Translations under genes and position numbers: made by a program
In this document: piece after piece, positions 30,381-36,882 of the stretch
Position numbering within the stretch: the first letter of the stretch is position 1
Layout of the letters: each line of letters starts with the position of its first letter
Origin: JAQBDA01 sp041301185
GTDB taxonomy: Bacteria; Chloroflexota; Anaerolineae; Anaerolineales; UBA4823
NCBI GenBank assembly: GCA_041301185.1
Contig: JBFYSV010000203.1
Location: 1 to 36,882, forward strand
Direction: 5' to 3'
DNA: 36,882 bases
The notes under the pieces: model-generated
Databases searched by the model: none
Told to the model about the DNA's origin: nothing
What the model saw: the letters and a program-made list of their open reading frames with translations, nothing else

Positions 30381-30851
30381 ATGTCACCCTTACCCACTTC
30401 CCCGCGCGGCATGTATTTCGAAGAGTTCGAAGCAGGGCAGAAGATCATCTCTGCCGGACGGACAGTAACCGAGAGTGATATCGTCACCTTTGCCGGACTC
30501 TCCGGTGATTACACCCAGATCCACACGGATGCCGAATTCAGCAAGAACACGCCGTTTGGCCAGCGCGTGGCGCACGGCTTGCTGGGGATGGCGATCGCTT
30601 CAGGGCTGGCAGCCCAGACCGGCGTGCTGGAAGGCACGGTACTGGCATTTCGCGAGATCGTCGAATGGAAATTCGTCAAGCCGATCTTCATCGGCGATAC
30701 GATTCACGTAGAGATGGAAGTGAGAGAGACCAAAGCCATGCCGCGCATTGGAGGCGGGGCAGTGGCGCTGGTATTACAGCTGAAAAACCAGCACGCAGAT
30801 GTACTGATGAAGGGAACCTGGTCTGTGCTGATGGCCAGCAAGCCTGGCTAA
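30381..30851 (+). CDS. MaoC-family (R)-hydratase
   Basis: This 156-residue hotdog protein has the hydratase-2 motif FAGLSGDYTQIHTDAEFSKN followed by FGQRVAHGLLGMAIASGLA. The catalytic Asp (in GDYTQIH) and His are both in place, as in enoyl-CoA hydratase 2/MaoC enzymes. An opening YFEEFEAGQKI strand is typical. It probably hydrates an enoyl-CoA, though some members act in other pathways. A GGAGAG ribosome site precedes the ATG. It lies upstream of, and is probably not coupled to, the PBP gene. Confidence 0.92.
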   Translation: MSPLPTSPRGMYFEEFEAGQKIISAGRTVTESDIVTFAGLSGDYTQIHTDAEFSKNTPFGQRVAHGLLGMAIASGLAAQTGVLEGTVLAFREIVEWKFVKPIFIGDTIHVEMEVRETKAMPRIGGGAVALVLQLKNQHADVLMKGTWSVLMASKPG

Positions 30852-30917
30852 AATTGATCACCAGGGCAAGCTGTGCAAGCCTTTAACTGAGCCTTGCACG
30901 GCTCGTCACAAATACTT

Positions 30918-33900
30918 ATGGAAGAACCATCGGATCACCCAAACCAAGCGGCAGACGATCCCGCCGGCGAGCGCCTGCGCAAGCTGCTCTCCGAAGTGGA
31001 AGCAGACAACCAGCGCATGCTGGGCGGAGCAGACGGAAGCACGCTGCCGATCAGCGACTTTGAAAATGAAACCCCTGAGGAGAAGGCGCCAGAAGACGAG
31101 CCTTCCCACACCCCAGGAGACACTGTGGCAGGCTTGGAGCTGCCCAAATCTCCCTATGTGGTGTTCCCCAGCGAGCCGGCCGAGGGTTCCTCCACCCGCC
31201 AGGTGCCGGCTCCACCCCCGCCAAAGGCCGAGACCGCCAGCGACGAAGACACCCAGCCGGTGCATCTCGTCGCCCGCCCGCCTGCCCAAAGCAGCCCGGG
31301 ACAACCCCAAGCGCTACCGCCGGGCAGCCCGAACAACCTTCCCATCCCACCCCGTGTGAACCAGACCGATACGGATGCCACCCGGGTCTCCCCTGCAGCC
31401 TACCAGGATCAGCAAGCGGCAGGCACCCGGCGCAGTACGCCGGTCAACGCCCCCCACCAGACCAGCAGCTATCCCGCCACCAACCGGACGAGGCCGAGCC
31501 TGCCACCGCCGCCACCGCCCTCCAGCCCGCCGCCAGCCGTCCAGGCTCCTGCGGCGAAGAAAGGCTTCGACTGGCAGCGCAGCGCGGGTTGCCTGCTGCG
31601 CCTGTTCATCCTGGGGTTATTTGCAGTGGTGTTCGTGGGGTTGTGCGGGGCGTCATTCCTGTTCTTCCAGTACTTCCGCATCCGCAATACTTTGCCGGAT
31701 GTCTCCCAGCTGCGCCAGAAGGCATCCCAGTTCGAGACGACCCGCATCCTGGACCGCAACGGCAACGAGCTGTACGAGATCATCGACCCCCAGGCTGGGC
31801 GGCGGACCTACCGCTCGCTGGACGAGATCTCGCCTTACCTGCTGGCAGCCACCATCGCCACCGAGGATAAAGAGTTTTATAACCACCCAGGGTTTGACCT
31901 TTGGGCGATCGTGCGTGCCTTTTACCAGAACTACCAGGGCGGGGATATCGTCTCCGGGGCGTCCACCATCACCCAGCAGCTGGCGCGCAACCTGCTCTTC
32001 ACCCAGGAAGAACGCGATATGCGCACCTACGACCGCAAGATCAGGGAGGCGGTGCTGGCAGCCGAGCTGACCCGGGTGTACTCCAAGGACGAGATCCTGG
32101 AGCTGTATATTAATGAGAATTTCTACGGCAACCGTTCCTACGGGGTGGAGGCAGCTGCCGAGACCTATTTTGACACATCTGCCGATAAACTCACCCTGGG
32201 ACAGGCAGCCTTCCTGGCAGGCCTGCCGCAGGCGCCGGCGGTCTATGATATCTATACCAACCGCGAGGAGACCCTCAAGCGGCATGAGGATGTGCTGGTG
32301 CTCATGTACGAGATGAGCCAGGAGAAGGGCTGCATCTTCGTCAGCAACACCCCCCAGCCGATCTGCATGGACCCCGTCTCGGCAGCCTCGGCAGCTAACG
32401 AGCTGAAGACCTACACCTTCCCCTCGCCGGATATCCAGATGCGCCACCCGCACTGGGTGACGTATATCCAGTCGCTGCTGGAGGCCCAATACGACCCGCA
32501 GACGATCTACCGCTCGGGATTCACGGTGTACACCACCCTGGACCCCGGCTTGCAGGACGCCGCCCAGCAAATCATCAAAGACCAGGTAGCCCAGCTGGTG
32601 GATTACCGCGCCACAGACGGAGCGCTGGTCGCCATCCGCCCGTCTACCGGGGAGATCCTGGCGATGGTCGGCTCGGCAGATTTTTACAACGAGGCGATTG
32701 CGGGTCAGGTGAATATGGCAATCAACCCGCGCCAGCCGGGCTCGTCGATCAAGCCGGTCACCTACCTGGCAGCCTTCGAGAAAGGCTGGACACCGGCGAC
32801 ATTAATCTGGGACGTGCCGTCCGAGTTCAGCCCGTCCGGGCAGCCGGATGACCCTTCGCCCAAGTACGTGCCGGTGAACTACGGCGGCGGCACGATGGGA
32901 CCCGTCACGGTGCGCACCGCCCTGGCGAACTCATTGAACATCGCCGCAGTGAAGGCGCTTGACTTTATTGGAATCTATGACAACCCGGAGACGCCCTTCC
33001 AGGATGGCTTCCTTTCGATGGCTTCCCGGCTGGGGATCACCACCCTGACCCGCCCGGATTACGGACTCTCGCTGACCCTGGGCGGCGGTGAAGTGACCCT
33101 GCAGGAGCTGAGCGGGGTGTATGCGACCCTGGCGAACAACGGTGTGCGAGTGCCGCCGGTGGCGATCACCCGTATCGAAGACCACCAGGGGAACGTGATC
33201 TACGATTATCAGCCGACCGCCCCGCAGCAAGTCTTGCGTCCCGAGCACGCTTACTTGATTACTTCTATCCTATCGGATAACCAGGCGCGCACGCCGGGCT
33301 TCGGCGCCAACTCGGTGCTCAACCTGCCCTTCCCGGCGGCGGTCAAGACCGGCACGACCAACGATTTCCGGGATAACTGGACCCTGGGCTACACCCCGGA
33401 TATCGCAGTGGGCGTGTGGGTCGGCAACGCCGATTACAGCCCGATGCAAAACACCACCGGGCTGACTGGCGCGGCTCCCATCTGGGCAGCGTTTATGCAG
33501 CACGCCATCCAGCAGATCACCGGCAACAACCCGACCCCATTCAGCCGCCCGGGCGGCATCGTGGAGACGGCAATCTGCGAGATATCTGGAAGCCTGCCCT
33601 CCGAGTGGTGCCCGCGCCAGCGGACGGAGATCTTCGCCGCAGACCAGCCCCCGCTACCCAAGGAGCAAGACCTGTGGCAGAAGGTGGAAGTGGATACCTG
33701 GACCGAGCTGCGCGCTTCCGAAGCCTGTGACGAGTTCACTGAAGAGCGTTTCGTGCTGAACGTCACCGAGCAATGGGCCAAGCGCTGGATCCGCCGTGAG
33801 GCTGCCGGGCAAGCCTGGGCAGAGAGCATCGGCTTCCAGGACCCAGTGACCTTTGCCCCGACTGACGAGTGCAAAGCCGATTCCCCGCGCCCCCTGCTGG

Positions 33901-34421
33901 CGTTCACCTACCCCCAGGACGGCGACCGGATCACCGCCAGCCCGCTGGACATCTTCGGGCAGGCGGACGCCACGGAGTGGTTTGATTACTTCACGCTCGA
34001 GATCGGGCTGGGCGAGGACCCGCTGGAATGGGAGGAGCTTGAACGCAGTAATTCACCCGCCGACGAGGCGCAGGAGCTGGACGAGCTGGACCTGATCGAT
34101 ATTCCCAATGGACCGATTTCATTACGCCTGTACCTGCACAGCACGGAAGACACCTTCGCTGAGCTGAAAATCGTGGTGAACAACCAGGTGCCGACGCCGA
34201 CGCCCACCCCGACCAACACCCCAACCCCGACCCCCACCCCGACCAATACACCGACGCCGACCAGCACCGCCACGGCAACGCCTCCGCCTACCAACACGCC
34301 GGTGCCGAGCATTACCCCCCACCTGCCCAAGGCGACGAATACCTTCACTCCCCCACCGCCGCCCACCCCCACCAGCGAGTTGCCGCCGCTGCCCAGCGAG
34401 ACGCCGGTGGTCACTCCGTAA
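30918..34421 (+). CDS. Class A penicillin-binding protein (transglycosylase/transpeptidase, PBP1A type)
   Basis: About 1,167 residues, very long for the family. The layout is a Pro/Ser/Thr-rich cytoplasmic N-terminus (~1-220), one membrane helix (LFILGLFAVVFVGLCGASFL, ~230-252), a GT51 domain with the catalytic Glu in ATEDKEFYNHPGFDLW and STITQQLARNLLF, and a transpeptidase domain with SSIK (S609), SLN and KTGTTNDF. C-terminal to that is an Ig-like segment, then a Thr/Pro repeat tail of about 75 residues that may span or attach to the wall. It polymerises and cross-links peptidoglycan. ATG 30918 is used. An upstream TTG (30894) would add 8 residues; no strong ribosome site is seen for either. 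Confidence 0.93.
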   Translation: MEEPSDHPNQAADDPAGERLRKLLSEVEADNQRMLGGADGSTLPISDFENETPEEKAPEDEPSHTPGDTVAGLELPKSPYVVFPSEPAEGSSTRQVPAPPPPKAETASDEDTQPVHLVARPPAQSSPGQPQALPPGSPNNLPIPPRVNQTDTDATRVSPAAYQDQQAAGTRRSTPVNAPHQTSSYPATNRTRPSLPPPPPPSSPPPAVQAPAAKKGFDWQRSAGCLLRLFILGLFAVVFVGLCGASFLFFQYFRIRNTLPDVSQLRQKASQFETTRILDRNGNELYEIIDPQAGRRTYRSLDEISPYLLAATIATEDKEFYNHPGFDLWAIVRAFYQNYQGGDIVSGASTITQQLARNLLFTQEERDMRTYDRKIREAVLAAELTRVYSKDEILELYINENFYGNRSYGVEAAAETYFDTSADKLTLGQAAFLAGLPQAPAVYDIYTNREETLKRHEDVLVLMYEMSQEKGCIFVSNTPQPICMDPVSAASAANELKTYTFPSPDIQMRHPHWVTYIQSLLEAQYDPQTIYRSGFTVYTTLDPGLQDAAQQIIKDQVAQLVDYRATDGALVAIRPSTGEILAMVGSADFYNEAIAGQVNMAINPRQPGSSIKPVTYLAAFEKGWTPATLIWDVPSEFSPSGQPDDPSPKYVPVNYGGGTMGPVTVRTALANSLNIAAVKALDFIGIYDNPETPFQDGFLSMASRLGITTLTRPDYGLSLTLGGGEVTLQELSGVYATLANNGVRVPPVAITRIEDHQGNVIYDYQPTAPQQVLRPEHAYLITSILSDNQARTPGFGANSVLNLPFPAAVKTGTTNDFRDNWTLGYTPDIAVGVWVGNADYSPMQNTTGLTGAAPIWAAFMQHAIQQITGNNPTPFSRPGGIVETAICEISGSLPSEWCPRQRTEIFAADQPPLPKEQDLWQKVEVDTWTELRASEACDEFTEERFVLNVTEQWAKRWIRREAAGQAWAESIGFQDPVTFAPTDECKADSPRPLLAFTYPQDGDRITASPLDIFGQADATEWFDYFTLEIGLGEDPLEWEELERSNSPADEAQELDELDLIDIPNGPISLRLYLHSTEDTFAELKIVVNNQVPTPTPTPTNTPTPTPTPTNTPTPTSTATATPPPTNTPVPSITPHLPKATNTFTPPPPPTPTSELPPLPSETPVVTP

Positions 34422-34447
34422 AGGTTCTACAGGGGGGAGCTGGCAGG

Positions 34448-35608
34448 ATGATGCATCTCAAAGAACTCTTTCTGCTCGATCCGGAGGTTGTTTTCCTCAA
34501 TCACGGCTCATTCGGCGCCTGCCCGAAGGAAGTCTTTGAGGCGTATCAAGAATGGCAGCGCCGACTGGAGCGCCAGCCGGTGCACTTCTTAGGCACGGAG
34601 TTTGCCGAGCACATGCGGGCGGCTCGAGCTGCCCTGGGAGGATATCTCGGGGCAGAGGCAGATGACCTGGTGTTCGTCCCCAACGCCACCTACGGGGTGA
34701 ATGTGATCGCCCGCTCGCTCGATTTGCAGCCCGGGGATGAAATCCTGACCAGTGATCACGAGTACGGGGCATGCGACCGCACTTGGACCTTCGTGTGCCG
34801 GAAACGCGGGGCGACCTACCGGAAGCAGCCCATCCCCTACCCCGCAGGCACGGCAGTTGAAATCCTGGAGCAGATCTGGCAGGGCGTGACCGAGCGCACC
34901 CGCCTGATCTTCCTCAGCCATATCACCTCGCCTACCGCAATGACCCTGCCTGCCGCTGAGATCTGCGCCCGCGCCCGCCATGCGGGGATCCTGACCCTGA
35001 TCGATGGGGCGCATGCCCCGGGGCAGATCGCCCTCGATTTGCAATCGGTGGGGGCAGATTTTTATACCGGGAATTGCCATAAGTGGATGCTGGCGCCCAA
35101 AGGGGCGGCTTTCCTTTACGCCCGGCGAGAGGTGCAGGAGATGGTCAAGCCGCTGGTGGTGAGCTGGGGGTGGGAGCTAGATCTACCCGGAAGCTTAAAG
35201 CTTCCGGGTAGCTTGCGGTTTATCGAGGAGCAAGAGTGGCGCGGCACCGATGACCCATCGGCGTGCCTGGCGGTGCCGGCGGCAATCGACTTTATGCGCC
35301 AACACGATTGGGAATCCGTGCGCCCGGCATGCCACGCCCTGGTGAGGCAGGCGATCAGCCGCATCCAGGAGCTGACCGGCTTGCCCAGCGCCTACCAGGA
35401 TGAGCACAGCTATCACATGATGGCAATCGCTGAGCTGCCCCACCAGCCGGATTTACCCGCATTCAAAGCACGGCTATACGAAGAGCACCGGGTCGAAGCC
35501 CCGTGCATCGAGTGGAACGGGGGGCACTTCATCCGCATCTCTGTGCAGGGGTATAACGACCAGAGGGATATCGACAAGCTGATCGAGGCAATGCGGCAAA
35601 TGTTATAA
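34448..35608 (+). CDS. Class V aminotransferase (isopenicillin-N-epimerase-like)
   Basis: This 386-residue PLP enzyme begins with FLNHGSFGACPKEVFEAYQ, a family hallmark. It also has FVPNATYGVNVIARSL (cofactor-binding N-T-G region), ILTLIDGAHAPGQIALDL (Asp that pairs with the pyridine N) and the Schiff-base Lys in YTGNCHKWMLAPKG. Members include cysteine desulfurase-like and isopenicillin N epimerase-like proteins; the substrate here is unknown. A 29-nt palindrome (35183-35211) encodes LPGSLKLPGSL within the protein, an apparent insertion before the FIEEQEWRGTDDPSA loop. A GGGAG ribosome site is nearby. It lies 26 nt after the PBP stop and may be co-transcribed. Confidence 0.9.
   Translation: MMHLKELFLLDPEVVFLNHGSFGACPKEVFEAYQEWQRRLERQPVHFLGTEFAEHMRAARAALGGYLGAEADDLVFVPNATYGVNVIARSLDLQPGDEILTSDHEYGACDRTWTFVCRKRGATYRKQPIPYPAGTAVEILEQIWQGVTERTRLIFLSHITSPTAMTLPAAEICARARHAGILTLIDGAHAPGQIALDLQSVGADFYTGNCHKWMLAPKGAAFLYARREVQEMVKPLVVSWGWELDLPGSLKLPGSLRFIEEQEWRGTDDPSACLAVPAAIDFMRQHDWESVRPACHALVRQAISRIQELTGLPSAYQDEHSYHMMAIAELPHQPDLPAFKARLYEEHRVEAPCIEWNGGHFIRISVQGYNDQRDIDKLIEAMRQML
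35183..35211. repeat. Perfect 29-nt palindrome inside the aminotransferase gene
   Basis: CTACCCGGAAGCTT (35183-35196) is followed by one A and then its exact reverse complement AAGCTTCCGGGTAG (35198-35211). The DNA is in frame and gives two LPGSL units. Such symmetry within coding sequence is uncommon. Confidence 0.9.
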
Positions 35609-35610
35609 AC

Positions 35611-35707
35611 TTTAGGAGTTACGCACTTGGTTGGGAAATTGGGGGTGTTTCGGCGGGCTTCGCCCGTCGAAACACCCCAACTCCCCCCGAACTGCGTACG
35701 TCCTAAA
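35611..35707. repeat. 97-nt imperfect hairpin element (TTTAGGA..TACGCA family)
   Basis: The ends TTTAGGA (35611-35617) and TCCTAAA (35701-35707) begin a nearly full-length inverted repeat. The left arm is TTACGCACTT...GGTGTTTCGGCGGGC and the right arm is GCCCGTCGAAACACC...CTGCGTACG, closing on a CTTCG loop. The arms match at most positions. The sequence resembles the TAGGACTTACGCA repeats that are common in cyanobacteria and other phyla (from memory). A half copy lies at 20207-20250. No coding capacity. Confidence 0.65.
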
Positions 35708-35747
35708 CTTAAGAACTCAATTGTACCCACCTACCCGGGAGCAAAAT

Positions 35748-36882
35748 ATGGAAGCTCATTCTTACGCCCATGGTAAAAACCACTGGCAGCTAGACCCGGA
35801 CATCCGTCCGGTTCTGGGGCAGTACTGGGCGGATCTTGGCGAGCACGAAACCGAGCTGAGCCGCTTTGGGGAGCTGGCAGGCGGAGAGGCGTACCAGGTG
35901 GCGTACCACGTTGACCACGACTCGCCGCCTGCCCTGGTCAGCTACGATCTGGACGGGAGGCGCATCGACCGCGCCCGGCTGTGCCCGCAGCACGCTGCCC
36001 TGCTCAAGGAGATCGCCTGGATCAACCGCCCTCCCTACCAGGGCGGCTCGTGGCTGCACCATTTTGCCCTGGGATACCTGCTGGCAGACCCGGGGCTGTA
36101 TTGCTCGCTGATCGTCACCAACCAGACGGCGTATGCCATCTATAAATACGCCCCGGAGCGCAGTCGATGGCTGGAGCCGCTGCTATCTGGCGAGATGTGG
36201 GGCGCCACCTGGATGACCGAGACCCACGCCGGCAGCGACCTGGGGGCGACCCTGACCGAAGCGCGCCAGCAGGACGGCGGCTGGCGGCTTTACGGCGATA
36301 CCAAGTACTTTGCCAGCAATGCCGGTCTGGCAGACCTGGCAATCGCCACCGCCCGCCCGCAGGGTGCACCGCCCGGCCCAAAGGGGGTTGCCCTGTTCCT
36401 GGTGCCGCGCCTGGATAAGGCAGGCAGGCTCAACTTCACCGTGCGCCGGTTGAAGGACAAGAGCGCCACCCGGGCTGTGCCGACCGGCGAGGTGGAATTC
36501 GCCAACAGCCAGGCGTACCTGGTGGGACAGGCCGAGCTGGGCATCTATTACACCCTGGAGAATCTGACCATCTCCCGCCTGGCAAACGCCATCGGGGCAA
36601 TGGGGCTGGCGCGCAAGGCGCACCTGGAAGCACTCCTGCGCAGCCAGGCTCGCCAGGCGTTTGGCAAGGCGCTGGTCGAGCACCCGTTGCTGCGCTACGA
36701 CCTGACCGACCTGGCAGTGCGCACTGCTGGCGGGCTGGCGCTGGTCTTCCACGCGGTGGCAGCTTTCGAGCGGAGCTGGCACGCCACGCCGCCCTACACC
36801 GCCGATTACCACTACGCCCGCTTCATGTCTCACCTGGCGAAGAACCGTACCGCCGAGCATGCCGCCCAGGCTACCCGCACCG
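35748..36882 (+). CDS. Acyl-CoA dehydrogenase, AidB-like (5' part, cut by window edge)
   Basis: The ORF runs 378 codons without a stop to the right edge. It begins MEAHSYAHGKNHWQLDPDIR. It then has the FAD-binding MTETHAGSDLGATLTEA box, LFLVPRL and EVEFANSQAYLVG, the middle-domain pattern of acyl-CoA dehydrogenases. TETHAGSD with a preceding W, and the long N-terminal region, resemble the AidB branch rather than fatty-acid beta-oxidation enzymes. AidB is linked to the response to DNA alkylation. The C-terminal part is not visible, so the assignment is partial. GGGAGC ahead of the ATG supports the start. Confidence 0.82.
   Translation, partial: MEAHSYAHGKNHWQLDPDIRPVLGQYWADLGEHETELSRFGELAGGEAYQVAYHVDHDSPPALVSYDLDGRRIDRARLCPQHAALLKEIAWINRPPYQGGSWLHHFALGYLLADPGLYCSLIVTNQTAYAIYKYAPERSRWLEPLLSGEMWGATWMTETHAGSDLGATLTEARQQDGGWRLYGDTKYFASNAGLADLAIATARPQGAPPGPKGVALFLVPRLDKAGRLNFTVRRLKDKSATRAVPTGEVEFANSQAYLVGQAELGIYYTLENLTISRLANAIGAMGLARKAHLEALLRSQARQAFGKALVEHPLLRYDLTDLAVRTAGGLALVFHAVAAFERSWHATPPYTADYHYARFMSHLAKNRTAEHAAQATRT

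Noticed and set aside
31653..32570. 305-residue minus-strand ORF opposite the PBP gene
   Set aside because: Antisense shadow of the transglycosylase domain; no start signal or motif.
34190..34400. Possible CRISPR or other repeat array from the C-rich repeats at the end of the PBP gene
   Set aside because: The repeats encode a Thr/Pro tail in frame with the PBP, are irregular in length, and lack spacers.

Overview
The window reads as bacterial chromosome of moderately high GC, probably from an uncultured member of the Chloroflexota (Anaerolineae-like). That placement is an inference from overall gene style: a class A penicillin-binding protein with a long Thr/Pro-rich tail, a DUF2079 membrane protein, a NYN/LOTUS protein, paired DarA-like proteins, and many dispersed palindromic intergenic repeats. 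No rRNA gene or named marker fixes the taxonomy.

Region 1 (1 to about 11,100) has an accessory character. It opens with tRNA-Pro(CGG), followed directly by the last ~45 codons of a decayed tyrosine recombinase. Next come an AT-rich operon of a DUF6941 protein plus a HicA/HicB-type toxin-antitoxin pair, a frameshifted gene scrap, a TspO/MBR-like membrane protein and a small monooxygenase-like protein. A peroxide-defence pair follows (katG and a PerR-type regulator with a Fur/PerR operator), then a SnoaL-like protein, a membrane protein, a VapBC pair and a short membrane protein. After these lies a two-gene phage or plasmid-like unit (ribbon-helix-helix-like plus helicase-loader-like). A second scrap with the same recombinase C-terminus sits near 9.8 kb, just before a DUF5655/PD-(D/E)XK protein. 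The two recombinase tails suggest repeated integration next to tRNA-Pro.

Region 2 (11,100-20,900) begins with a secreted cyanophycinase-like protein built from an active and a decayed S51 domain, a MITE-like inverted-repeat element and a DUF2079 protein. A tightly overlapping minus-strand operon follows: alaX, FAD amino-acid oxidase-like, GNAT, DHA2 transporter, M20 peptidase. A small membrane protein lies upstream of it.

Region 3 (20,980-27,000) is a plus-strand run of seven closely packed genes: HDAC-like deacetylase, NYN-LOTUS RNase-like protein, OsmC, double-hotdog thioesterase, HD phosphohydrolase, flavin reductase and AMMECR1. It converges on a minus-strand group of two different DarA/PstA-type PII-like proteins and a GH63-like glycosidase.

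Region 4 (30,380-36,882) carries a MaoC hydratase, a large class A PBP, a class V aminotransferase containing a perfect 29-nt palindrome, a long hairpin repeat, and an AidB-like acyl-CoA dehydrogenase cut by the right edge.

Most genes are ordinary metabolic or envelope functions. The items most deserving follow-up are the NYN-LOTUS protein and its operon, the complementary DarA-like pair, the active/inactive S51 fusion, the coding-sequence palindrome and the recombinase remnants.
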